From positions 124,001 through 188,000 of the forward strand of contig CAWGET010000008.1 of NCBI GenBank assembly GCA_963821715.1: a stretch of DNA of 64,000 nucleotides, in the 5' to 3' direction. The position numbers and the translations under genes were made by a program. The first letter of the stretch is position 1. The number at the start of each line of letters is the position of its first letter. Below are positions 8,272 to 16,598 of this stretch, in pieces. The notes under the pieces were generated by a model, which saw only the letters and a list, made by a program, of their open reading frames with translations, made no database searches and had not been told where the DNA came from. The stretch is from CAWGET01 sp963821715 (GTDB lineage Bacteria > Bacteroidota > Ignavibacteria > Ignavibacteriales > Melioribacteraceae).

Positions 8272-9537
8272 TCATTTTATAAATGTCTTTCCCGTTATAT
8301 TTTCCAGTTCAATTAAAGATTGATAGTAATCCGCCAGTTCAAGCAGGTATTGAGCTTCGGTATCGAACAAAGTTCTTTGCGCGTCGAGCAGATCAATAAA
8401 TGCAAATCTTCCCTGCAGATAACCTTGTCTTGTAATTTCATACGCGTTTTCCGATTCGGGAATAATTTCTTCTTTCAATTTTATTGAATTACTGTAAGCG
8501 CTTAGAAGATTATTGAAAGAGGAATTTATATTTGAAATAACCGAAAGCGCACGCGCGTTTTTTATCTCGTCAACCTGGCGCAACAAAACTTCCGCGGATT
8601 GGATATTTCCCTGGTTCCTGTTGAAGAAAGGAAGAGGCATCGAGACTCCGGCTATAAATGAATTTGTTTTAAGTTCGTTTAAATATTTTATACCGCCGCT
8701 TACGGTTAAATCCGGCACGGCCTGCGATTTCTCAAGATCAAGCTTTGCCGCTCTTACATCTCTTTCATTTTCAATTAAATTGATGAGCGGGATTTGTTCT
8801 AAGCTGTCAATTACATTTTCTCTATCCGGCGGCGGAAGTATATTTTCATACAAATCAATTACCGGTTCATAATGCTTTCCAGTTGTTCCAAGCAAAGAAC
8901 TTAAAGTTGATGAAGCTGATAACGATTGTCTCTGCAGCCTGTCTAATTCAATACGGCTGTTAATTAAAGCTACTTTTACTTTTGATTCTTCAGCCGGAGA
9001 AGTTCTTCCCGCCTCTACGCGTTTTGAAATTGTGGAAAGTATTTCTTCATTTAATTTTATGAATTGTTTTTGCAGCTCAATCTGTCTTGATATTCTGAAT
9101 AGATTGAAAAAGACTTCCTTTACATTCGAAATCAATTCTAATTTTCTAAGCTCAAATTTTCCCTTAGCGGAAGCAACTTGGCTTTCGGCAAGATTGATTC
9201 TGCCGCTTCTCTTTCCTCCGAGTTCAAACAGCTGGCTTGCGGACAATGTATATTCGCTTCCTTTTAATCCTCTTAATTCCTTTCCGCCGAGAAAATTCTC
9301 CGCTTCAAAATCGGCTTCCGGATTCGGGATCGATCCCGCTTGTATTTTTTGTTTCTCCAACGATTCAATTTCATATTTGTAAACCGCCAGGTTAGGATTA
9401 TCATTTAAGGCGGTTTCAACTGCTTCATCTAAAGTGATTTTTTGATATTCGATCTCCGTCAAATCATACTCCTGCTGTGCGCTGACCAACGAAACCATAA
9501 AGCACAACAAGAGAATTAAAGCGCTTATTAAACGCAT
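8272..9537 (-). CDS. cusC: TolC-family outer-membrane efflux factor (CusC/CzcC)
   Basis: A 421-residue exported protein (signal peptide ending MVSLVSAQ) with the two long helical repeats of the outer-membrane efflux family, for example ELGGKRSGRINLAESQVASA in the first half and FRQ/YLQGRFAFIDLLDAQRT-like helices in the second. It forms the outer-membrane channel and periplasmic tunnel through which the RND pump expels metal. First gene of the three-gene cusCBA unit, overlapping the adaptor frame by 4 bp. TTGGAGAGAAC-like sequence precedes the ATG. The symbol reflects position and family; substrate is not proven. Confidence 0.9.
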   Translation of the reverse strand: MRLISALILLLCFMVSLVSAQQEYDLTEIEYQKITLDEAVETALNDNPNLAVYKYEIESLEKQKIQAGSIPNPEADFEAENFLGGKELRGLKGSEYTLSASQLFELGGKRSGRINLAESQVASAKGKFELRKLELISNVKEVFFNLFRISRQIELQKQFIKLNEEILSTISKRVEAGRTSPAEESKVKVALINSRIELDRLQRQSLSASSTLSSLLGTTGKHYEPVIDLYENILPPPDRENVIDSLEQIPLINLIENERDVRAAKLDLEKSQAVPDLTVSGGIKYLNELKTNSFIAGVSMPLPFFNRNQGNIQSAEVLLRQVDEIKNARALSVISNINSSFNNLLSAYSNSIKLKEEIIPESENAYEITRQGYLQGRFAFIDLLDAQRTLFDTEAQYLLELADYYQSLIELENITGKTFIK

Positions 9538-9596
9538 AGTTCTCTCCTTGAAAAAAAATGATTTTTAAACTTTTTTTTGGAAGTAAAACTAACGGA

Positions 9597-10037
9597 TCAA
9601 ATTATAAGGCTTATGGTTTTATAAGAATTGAGAGGACTGGAATTAATTGTTTTTGCGTTTATGGAAGCGCCAAGTTTTTCGGCTTTAATTGTTGGCGAGG
9701 CAATTAAACTTACAATAACCTGGTCGGGAGACGTTTTAATTTTTTTGTTGGTAAATGAAATTTCTTCGCTGCAGTCATCGGAAATTGTAACATCGTTGCA
9801 GTCATCGGGGTTTTCGTATTTTCCGCCGTCTTCATTCAGTGTTACTGCCGAACAACAAACTTCTTCGGCGGAAATATTTTCTAAATTAACCGTCCCGTCA
9901 TTTTCAAAACAGATTATCGAACCGGGAAGGACAATATGAGCAAACAGAAAATGGAATACCAAAAAAATCGGCAGGAATTTTCTTATAGCAATATTTGTGG
10001 TAATATTTTTAATACGAATAACCTTTTTTATTTGCAA
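9597..10037 (-). CDS. Exported Cys-rich protein of the metal-efflux locus
   Basis: A 146-residue protein with a basic N-terminus and one hydrophobic segment (about residues 20-42), so it is exported or membrane anchored. The following region is acidic and contains a set of cysteines: ICFENDG, EVCCSAV, DDCNDV and DDCSEE. Small Cys-containing exported proteins with this layout are common just upstream of CusCBA-type operons in related bacteria, and this one is 59 bp upstream of cusC on the same strand. It may bind metal in the periplasm or be an accessory/sensor protein; this is inference from context and cysteine content. I do not recognise a named domain. Confidence 0.6.
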   Translation of the reverse strand: MQIKKVIRIKNITTNIAIRKFLPIFLVFHFLFAHIVLPGSIICFENDGTVNLENISAEEVCCSAVTLNEDGGKYENPDDCNDVTISDDCSEEISFTNKKIKTSPDQVIVSLIASPTIKAEKLGASINAKTINSSPLNSYKTISLII

Positions 10038-10153
10038 ATTTAAGTGATTGCAGACTAGTAATAAAAACAGAAAACTAAAAAGTTCCCTTAGATTGTTTAA
10101 TGATGATGCGTTTATTACATCGTGGAATAATCTATAGTTTATTTTGGTAATTT

Positions 10154-11047
10154 CTAAACGCTGTTCCTTTCACAGTTTGAGCTTTGGAATGATTTTTCAA
10201 TCTGGATTGTTGAATGTTCTATACCGAATTTATCGTGCAGATTTTTGCAGACTTTGCCGAGAAACTTATCTTCTTTTTCGCCTTGGGGCATTACAAGATG
10301 CGCGGTTAAAGCGGTTTCGGTTGTGCTCATCGCCCAGATATGAAGATCGTGAACTTCGGCTACATCGTCTAAATTTTTAAGATAATTTTCAACGTCGTTA
10401 TAATTTATATCTTTGGGAACGGCGTCCATCGAAAGATTGAAAGAATCCCGCAGCAATCCCCAAGTTCCGTAAGTGATTACAACAACAATAACAAGACTTA
10501 TAATCGGATCGATCAAATAAATTGCGGTTATGTTTATTAAAAATCCGGCGAGCACAACTCCAAGCGAGACTCCGGCATCCGCTGCCATATGAAGAAAAGC
10601 TCCTTTTATATTGATGTCCGATTCTCGTCCTTTCATAAATAGCAGTGCTGTTATTGTATTTATCACAACTCCAATTCCTGCAACTATCATCATTGTAGTT
10701 CCGCCGATTGGCTGAGGATCTATAATCTTTCTTATCGCTTCTATAGAGATTGCACCGACGGCAATCAGCAAAATAATAGCATTTAAAAGCGCTGCAAGTA
10801 CAGTAGCTTTTCGCATTCCATAAGTTTTATTCTTTGTGGCGGCTTTACGCGCAAGATAAGCCGCGCCCCAGGCCAGAACCAACCCCAATACATCACTGAA
10901 ATTATGTCCTGCATCTGCTAGTAAAGCCATTGAATTTACGATTAATCCATAGACTAATTCTACGATAATATAAATTACATTTAAAAGTATTCCGAAGCCG
11001 AACGCTTTATCGTAACTTTTTATTTCGTGAGAATGATTATGTGCCAT
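10154..11047 (-). CDS. czcD: CDF-family cation (zinc-type) exporter
   Basis: A ~297-residue inner-membrane exporter of divalent metals using proton exchange. It has six predicted helices and the paired metal-site signatures LADAGHNFSD in helix 2 and HMAADAG in helix 5 (the His/Asp form typical of zinc transporters). A cytoplasmic C-terminal domain contains HDLHIW. The start at 11047 gives the expected MAHNHSHE His-rich terminus; a further upstream ATG (11113) would add 22 hydrophobic residues not seen in the family. It lies upstream of the Cys-rich gene and cusCBA on the same strand. A deleted copy of this gene is found at 2980-3113. Confidence 0.92.
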   Translation of the reverse strand: MAHNHSHEIKSYDKAFGFGILLNVIYIIVELVYGLIVNSMALLADAGHNFSDVLGLVLAWGAAYLARKAATKNKTYGMRKATVLAALLNAIILLIAVGAISIEAIRKIIDPQPIGGTTMMIVAGIGVVINTITALLFMKGRESDINIKGAFLHMAADAGVSLGVVLAGFLINITAIYLIDPIISLVIVVVITYGTWGLLRDSFNLSMDAVPKDINYNDVENYLKNLDDVAEVHDLHIWAMSTTETALTAHLVMPQGEKEDKFLGKVCKNLHDKFGIEHSTIQIEKSFQSSNCERNSV

Positions 11048-11187
11048 CTTAAACCAATTAAAAAGATTACAAAGAAACAAGATTACAAAATTATAAGAAT
11101 ATTTAAACATCAAAAAAATAAATCTCGCTTAAAATTATTTTTTAAGATTAAAAACACCTTTTAATTTCTGACTTCAGAAGTCTCACA

Positions 11188-11973
11188 TCATTTATAAATC
11201 CTTCTGTCCAATCTGCTGTATTCATCGAAGGCAGCTCTCTGCGAAAAATAAATCGCCAAAAAAACCGAAATTGTAACGGCTACAAATATTGCCGTCATAA
11301 TTACGATTTGATATTTTATCGCCGTAACCGGTGACGAACCGCCGAGAATTTGTCCCGTCATCATTCCGGGTAAAGAAACCAATCCGATTGTAGACATTGT
11401 TGCTATCTGCGGCGCGGCGGCTGCTCTGAAAGCTTCGCGTAAAAACGGTTTAACGGCTTCAGCCGGTTTTGCGCCGAGCGAAATATAATGAATATATTCA
11501 TGCTCTCGTTTGTCTAATTCCGAATAAAATCTGTCTATACCAACTACATTACTGCGTAAAATATTTCCGAGAACCATACCGATTAGTGGAATTAAATATC
11601 GCGCGCTCAAAAGAATTTCAATGTTGAAAAGAATAATTAGCGATGCAAAAATGATTAGAGCCGTTATAAGATAAGCCGGAAAAGTGTAGAAGAAGATTTT
11701 ACTCACGCTTAATCCGCCTTGTTTTATTACTGCGGTGTTGGCGACGATAATCATAAGCAAAACCCATCCGACATTTATTAAAGGATTGTTCAATTTAAAA
11801 ATGTATTCAAGATAAAGCGCTACGAGTGTAAGTTGAGCGACCATTCTTACAATGGCGATAATTAAATCTTTAGTAAGTTTTAATTTAAGGAATCTGAAAA
11901 ATAAAATTGGGATTATGAATAACAGCAGATAAAACCCTAATTTTACAATTGATATTTCAAACGCTTCATTCAT
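11188..11973 (-). CDS. fetB: FetB/YbbM-type ABC transporter permease
   Basis: A 261-residue UPF0014 family permease with about six to seven membrane helices, the membrane half of the FetAB system implicated in iron export and oxidative-stress tolerance. Characteristic stretches are LIPLIGMVLGNILRSNVVGI, then LGAKPAEAVKPFLREAFRAA and LVSLPGMMTGQILGGSSP. The start ATG is one base beyond the TAA that ends the restored fetA reading frame, so the two form an operon. Its placement next to metal-efflux genes is consistent with metal homeostasis. Confidence 0.88.
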   Translation of the reverse strand: MNEAFEISIVKLGFYLLLFIIPILFFRFLKLKLTKDLIIAIVRMVAQLTLVALYLEYIFKLNNPLINVGWVLLMIIVANTAVIKQGGLSVSKIFFYTFPAYLITALIIFASLIILFNIEILLSARYLIPLIGMVLGNILRSNVVGIDRFYSELDKREHEYIHYISLGAKPAEAVKPFLREAFRAAAAPQIATMSTIGLVSLPGMMTGQILGGSSPVTAIKYQIVIMTAIFVAVTISVFLAIYFSQRAAFDEYSRLDRRIYK

Positions 11974-12068
11974 TTTATTTTCCGTTGAATAATTTTCCGT
12001 TTTTCATTTCATAAATTGTGTCGGCAAAATATTTCCAATCCGAATTGTGAGATACTGCCAGTACTGTT

Positions 12069-12614
12069 TTATCTTTCGTCGTTAAAAAGATCAACAACCC
12101 GCCTGATATTTTCTTCGTCGAGGCTGGAAGTTATTTCATCGAGCAAAAATATTTTTTTGTTTAACAATAAAGATTGAACAATGGTAATACGCTGCTGTTC
12201 GCCGCCGGAAAGTGAATTGAAGTTTTTTATCAGAACGGATTTATCGAACGATAATTTTGCTAAAAATTTAATTACAGTTTCTTTATCAGGTTTTCTGCCT
12301 TCTGCACTTTTAAATTCAAATGGAATGTTTAGAAATTCTTCTACGGAACCGTTAAAAGCGGGAGCTTTTTGTCCGATGTAAATTATTTTTTGCCTGAAGC
12401 TATCGATATTTTTGTACGAAATTTGTTCGTCTTCGAATATAATATCGCCTTCGGTTTTCTCGTCAAAAAAGAGAATATTTTTAAGAAGAGTAGATTTGCC
12501 GCTGCCGGATTTTCCGGTAATTAATATTTTTTCATTGCGGTGAATCGTTAAATTGATATCGTCTAAAATTAGAAGATCATTTTTTTTGACGGTTAGGTTT
12601 TTAATTTCTATCAT
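12069..12614 (-). CDS. fetA: FetA/YbbL-type ABC transporter ATPase, frameshifted
   Basis: ATP-binding partner of FetB. Walker A GKSGSGKST, signature LSGGEQQR and Walker B IFLLDEITSSLD are all present in 181 residues. The frame stops early after DLFNDER. In another frame the sequence continues as KDKTVLAVSHNSDW and on to KNGKLFNGK, with TAA at 11975-11977 just before fetB. That segment carries the switch (H-loop) histidine. Deleting one T from the T5 run near 12090 restores one protein of about 212 residues, the normal length. Either a sequencing error or a disabling mutation; as read, the ATPase would lack its catalytic His. Confidence 0.85.
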   Translation of the reverse strand: MIEIKNLTVKKNDLLILDDINLTIHRNEKILITGKSGSGKSTLLKNILFFDEKTEGDIIFEDEQISYKNIDSFRQKIIYIGQKAPAFNGSVEEFLNIPFEFKSAEGRKPDKETVIKFLAKLSFDKSVLIKNFNSLSGGEQQRITIVQSLLLNKKIFLLDEITSSLDEENIRRVVDLFNDER

Positions 12615-12681
12615 TAAATTGAATGTGTGTTGAATTCAAAAATGAAAGATAAGATTTTTTAAGGATTTCATTCCGGATTTT

Positions 12682-12755
12682 TTGCCGCGAATGCGCTAAT
12701 GATTTAAAATCAACTCAATTATTATCCGAAGTTTTTATTCGCGCATTAGCGGCAT
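12682..12755. repeat. Inverted repeat of about 18 bp
   Basis: TGCCGCGAATGCGCTAAT at 12682-12700 and ATTCGCGCATTAGCGGCA at 12738-12755 are inverted copies with two compensating mismatches, about 37 bp apart. It lies between the thioredoxin-like gene and fetA, and looks like a dispersed non-coding repeat rather than a terminator, since there is no T tract. Confidence 0.5.
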
Positions 12756-12803
12756 TGCTTTCAATCCAACTCCTGACGGAATTATTTTTGAATAGTTATA
12801 TCT

Positions 12804-13424
12804 TTATTCAATGCATTCCGTCGCTTCGCAGAGTAGTGAAATAAAATCTTGTTCCAGCGCTTTACCTTTATTGCGGGCATACCATAAATGCAGCTTTTCA
12901 ATAAATTCAACCTTCGGCATACCGGATGATTTTAATACTTCAACTAAATCCTGGCCTTCTTTTGGCCGCGGTCCCCATTGAAATAATTCATTACCGTCTC
13001 TATCGAATGCCACAAGTTTGGGAATGCTGCGTGATTTTCCGTTTGTTAAATATTTATCCATAATATCCAGATTTTCATCGCGCGGAAAAATTCGTAAATC
13101 AATTAAAGGATTTTCCTCAGCCATCTTAGCGATGTACGGAATATTCTGTGCGGAATCGCCGCACCAGTCTTCAGTTAATATCATCCAAATTTGCGGTTCT
13201 TCTATCTTCTCTAAAATAGTTTTTAATTCTTCATTTGTTTTATAACTTTTCTGTATCCGCATACTTCGTCTGTAATTAAGATTCAGCATATCAAAAGTAA
13301 TTTTTGCCTGATCAGATATTAATTTATCTTTATTCTTGTCAATTTTTTCGCGTGTTGTGTCCAAAAAATCGGAGTATTTTAATCCTTTATTCAATATTCT
13401 CTCTTCAAAAAAAGCAGTAGTCAT
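12804..13424 (-). CDS. Thioredoxin-fold family protein
   Basis: A ~206-residue cytoplasmic protein with a thioredoxin fold. The active-site region reads EDWCGDSAQNIPY, with a single Cys rather than a CxxC pair, as in a common Bacteroidota/Firmicutes 'thioredoxin family protein' group; the cis-Pro loop is SIPKLVAFD. It is probably a redox-linked or structural thioredoxin relative, with substrate unknown. The start ending at 13424 is preferred because AGAAGGATT precedes it; the longer in-frame start at 13481 has no such site. Monocistronic, divergent from the carboxylase gene. Confidence 0.75.
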   Translation of the reverse strand: MTTAFFEERILNKGLKYSDFLDTTREKIDKNKDKLISDQAKITFDMLNLNYRRSMRIQKSYKTNEELKTILEKIEEPQIWMILTEDWCGDSAQNIPYIAKMAEENPLIDLRIFPRDENLDIMDKYLTNGKSRSIPKLVAFDRDGNELFQWGPRPKEGQDLVEVLKSSGMPKVEFIEKLHLWYARNKGKALEQDFISLLCEATECIE

Positions 13425-13703
13425 TACAAATCCTTCTTTAGTCATTTTTATGTTAAACAAGTTAGATGCAGAAATGTTCAAAAGGAATCAGCCAACCGAC
13501 AAATCGTGAAATTATTTTAATCAATCAAATCTAAACATTTAAGAAAAACTTCTTTCAATAAATTTTTCAGTCGCTTCTTTCATCTCAAAATGATATTTTC
13601 TTATTTACGTCAAAATCACTGTAACGGAAAAATCAGCTAATTATATATTGAATTTATTGAACTTCATATCATCCGAAAAAATTATTAACCAATCCCAACT
13701 AAT

Positions 13704-15248
13704 ATGAAAAATAAAATTGAAAAACTAAAAAATATCAAAGATGAAGCGCAGCTCGGCGGCGGGAAAAAGAAAATTGAAGCCCAACATGAAAAGGGTAAAT
13801 TAACAGCACGCGAAAGAGTCCACCTTTTAGTTGACGAAGGAACTTTTGAAGAAATTGATATGCTTGTAAAACATCGGTCGAATGATTTCGGATTGGAAAA
13901 GCAGAAGATTTTAGGCGATGGGGTTGTAACCGGATTCGCGCGCATTAATAATAGACCGGTAGCAATTTTTAGTCAGGATTTTACTGTATTCGGCGGATCT
14001 CTTTCCGAAACACATGCGGAGAAGATCTGTAAAATAATGGATATGGCGATGAAGATCGGGATTCCGGTAATCGGACTAAATGATTCCGGCGGAGCGAGAA
14101 TTCAGGAAGGGGTTGTAAGTCTCGGCGGTTATGCGGATATTTTTCTGCGAAATACTTTGGCCTCCGGAGTTATTCCGCAAATCTCGGCTGTTCTTGGCCC
14201 TTGTGCGGGAGGCGCTGTTTATTCACCGGCAATAACCGATTTTGTTTTTATGGTAAAGAATACAAGTCATATGTTTGTTACCGGGCCGAATGTTGTAAAA
14301 ACCGTAACGCACGAAAATGTAACTTTTGAAGATCTCGGCGGAGCGGAAACCCATGCTTCAAAGAGCGGCGTAGCACATTTTTCCTTTGAAAGTGAAATCG
14401 AAGTTTTGGAAAATATCAGAAAATTAATGGGATTTATTCCGCTTAATTGGAAGGATAAAGCGCCGGAACTTAAGTTCGATTTTGAGCAGGATTTACATCA
14501 GCCGGAACTTGATTCCGTCGTTCCAGAAAATCCGAATAAACCTTACGATATGCATAGAATAATAAAATTGCTGTTGGATGACGGCGATTTTCTGGAAGTT
14601 CATAAAAACTATGCGCCAAACATAATTGTTGGATTTGGAAGAGTAGGCGGCTTGTCCGTCGGTGTGGTCGCAAATCAGCCTCAGGTTTTAGCCGGAGTTT
14701 TGGATATAAACGCGTCGGTAAAAGGCGCGCGTTTTATACGCTTTTGCGATTCGTTCGGAATTCCGCTATTAGTTCTGGAAGATGTACCGGGATTTTTACC
14801 GGGAACGGAACAGGAATGGGGCGGAATAATTCGTCACGGCTCAAAACTGCTTTTTGCGTTCTGCGAAGCGACCGTTCCGAAAGTAACGGTAATAACCCGT
14901 AAAGCTTACGGAGGCGCTTATGATGTGATGAATTCCAAACATATCCGGGGTGATTTTAATTATGCCTGGCCATCTGCTGAAATTGCCGTGATGGGACCGA
15001 AAGGCGCCGTTGAAATTATATTTAAAAAAGAAATTACAAAAGCCGAAAATAAAGAAGAAAAGATGGAAAAATTATTATCGGATTACATAGAAAAATTTGC
15101 CAATCCATATATTGCAGCCGAGCGCGGTTATGTTGATGATGTAATTGTACCGAGCGAAACAAGATTGAAATTAGTAAACGCGTTTCAATTGCTAAAAACT
15201 AAAGTGGATTCAAATCCGAAGAAAAAACATTGTAACATACCGTTGTAG
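13704..15248 (+). CDS. pccB: Acyl-CoA carboxylase beta (carboxyltransferase) subunit, propionyl-CoA type
   Basis: A 514-residue carboxyltransferase that moves CO2 from carboxybiotin to propionyl-CoA (or, in decarboxylase complexes, in reverse). N-terminal GKLTARERVHLLVDEGTFEE, acyl-CoA oxyanion segments GLNDSGGARIQEG and GPCAGGAVYSP, and C-terminal biotin-side segments VLEDVPGFLPGTEQEWGGII and RKAYGGAYDVM are typical, as is the end KKHCNIPL. Biotin carboxylase, biotin carrier and decarboxylase-membrane genes are not adjacent, so propionyl-CoA carboxylase versus methylmalonyl-CoA decarboxylase alpha cannot be settled from context. Confidence 0.92.
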   Translation: MKNKIEKLKNIKDEAQLGGGKKKIEAQHEKGKLTARERVHLLVDEGTFEEIDMLVKHRSNDFGLEKQKILGDGVVTGFARINNRPVAIFSQDFTVFGGSLSETHAEKICKIMDMAMKIGIPVIGLNDSGGARIQEGVVSLGGYADIFLRNTLASGVIPQISAVLGPCAGGAVYSPAITDFVFMVKNTSHMFVTGPNVVKTVTHENVTFEDLGGAETHASKSGVAHFSFESEIEVLENIRKLMGFIPLNWKDKAPELKFDFEQDLHQPELDSVVPENPNKPYDMHRIIKLLLDDGDFLEVHKNYAPNIIVGFGRVGGLSVGVVANQPQVLAGVLDINASVKGARFIRFCDSFGIPLLVLEDVPGFLPGTEQEWGGIIRHGSKLLFAFCEATVPKVTVITRKAYGGAYDVMNSKHIRGDFNYAWPSAEIAVMGPKGAVEIIFKKEITKAENKEEKMEKLLSDYIEKFANPYIAAERGYVDDVIVPSETRLKLVNAFQLLKTKVDSNPKKKHCNIPL

Positions 15249-15448
15249 ATAAAAAATTTATTGTTGTAATTAAGTCGCGAAAGATACAATCTATTACTAA
15301 TGGATTAAGTAATTCTTTTATTATTTATCTTATCCTATTAAATTTTTATCTTTGTATTCGATAATAAGATAAACACTTAGGTATAAATTCATTTCATTGT
15401 TAAGTTTAATTAAAACATTTGCTTAGGTAAAGGCGCTTAAGATTATGC

Positions 15449-15477
15449 TTGACAAAATTCATCTAAGGCTTTATATT
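15449..15477 (+). promoter_or_regulatory. Predicted promoter of the mltD-like gene
   Basis: TTGACA at 15449-15454, a 17-bp spacer, and TATATT at 15472-15477 form a near-consensus sigma70-type promoter. The -10 box ends 29 bp before the proposed GTG start at 15506. The rest of the gap from 15249 shows nothing else recognisable. Confidence 0.55.
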
Positions 15478-15505
15478 ACAACAAATTTTGGAGATTATTT
15501 CCGCC

Positions 15506-16573
15506 GTGAAAAAAATATACATAATTTTCTCATTCCTAACATTTTCAATAATTTTTTCTTCATGCTCAATATTCCAATCAGCATCTAAGAGTGACGCAAA
15601 GCAGGTAAACGAAGAAACAACCATCCCAGATACTGAACAAATAATTAACGAACAACTTGAGCAGGCGAGGCAATATTATATTGACGCTCTTCAAAAAGAA
15701 AAAACCTCAGATAATGAGGGAATATTAAGCGCATTTGAATCTGCGATGGAAATAATAAATAATTTAAGTTACTATCCCGGAATAATGGAAAACGCCGCAT
15801 ATATAGAGCTTGAAAATTCGATTGTGGAAGATTATCAGATATTTGTTAACGAATTAGAAGTTCTGCCTGAAAACGCTTCTTCAGCCGCTCTGGACGCGTG
15901 GTTAAGCAGAAAAATGCCGGAACTCAATATTGAAGAGGACGAAGAATACAACCCCGAAACAGATACTAAAGACGTAATCGTAGTCGGAGAAATCCCTCTC
16001 GAAATAAACAGCTACGTCGAAAAATATATTGAATACTTTACCGGACGCGGACGAGTTTATATGGAAGCCTGGTTGAGCCGTTCGGGAAAATATTTCCCCA
16101 TGATGGCGAGAATTTTTAAGGAAGAACAGGTTCCGCAGCAATTAATTTTTATCAGTATGTATGAAAGCGGTCTTAACCCGCGCGCGCGTTCCTGGGCAAG
16201 CGCCGTAGGATTATGGCAGTTCATCAAAAGCACCGGAAGAATTTACGATCTTAATGTTGATTTTTATGTTGACGAAAGACGCGACCCCGAAAAAGCAACG
16301 CGAGCCGCTGCACGGCATTTGCGTGACCTTTATTATAACACCGGCGATTGGTATCTCGCCATAGCCTCTTACAATTCCGGAGAGGGAAGAGTGAGAAGAG
16401 CGGTGCGTCGCTCGGGCTCAAGTGATTTTTGGAAATTGATGCGGTACTTGCCGCGTGAAACCAGAAATTACGTGCCTCAGTATATTGCCGTAACTCTTAT
16501 CGCTTCAAATCCTTCACATTACGGATTCGATAATATTCAGTACGAGAAACCGGTACCATATCAAAACGCATAA
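15506..16573 (+). CDS. mltD: MltD-type membrane-bound lytic transglycosylase, catalytic part (frameshifted)
   Basis: Cleaves peptidoglycan glycan strands to form anhydromuramic ends. A lipoprotein signal (VKKIYIIFSF to IIFSSC) is followed by an acidic linker and an SLT domain with catalytic Glu in MYESGLNPRARS, then AVGLWQFI and IASYNSGEGRVRRA. GTG at 15506 is favoured because GGAG lies 12 bp upstream; an earlier TTG at 15488 is inside that site. The frame stops after VPYQNA. The downstream LysM protein is in another frame, and removal of one A in the A4 run at 16563-16566 joins them into one protein of about 902 residues. Confidence 0.85.
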   Translation: MKKIYIIFSFLTFSIIFSSCSIFQSASKSDAKQVNEETTIPDTEQIINEQLEQARQYYIDALQKEKTSDNEGILSAFESAMEIINNLSYYPGIMENAAYIELENSIVEDYQIFVNELEVLPENASSAALDAWLSRKMPELNIEEDEEYNPETDTKDVIVVGEIPLEINSYVEKYIEYFTGRGRVYMEAWLSRSGKYFPMMARIFKEEQVPQQLIFISMYESGLNPRARSWASAVGLWQFIKSTGRIYDLNVDFYVDERRDPEKATRAAARHLRDLYYNTGDWYLAIASYNSGEGRVRRAVRRSGSSDFWKLMRYLPRETRNYVPQYIAVTLIASNPSHYGFDNIQYEKPVPYQNA

Positions 16574-16598
16574 TGTTGAGGGCGCATTCGGTATAAAC

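Noticed and set aside
12069..12100. Programmed frameshifting in fetA
   Set aside because: The T5 run is short, no pseudoknot or stimulatory site was seen, and FetA is not known to use recoding.
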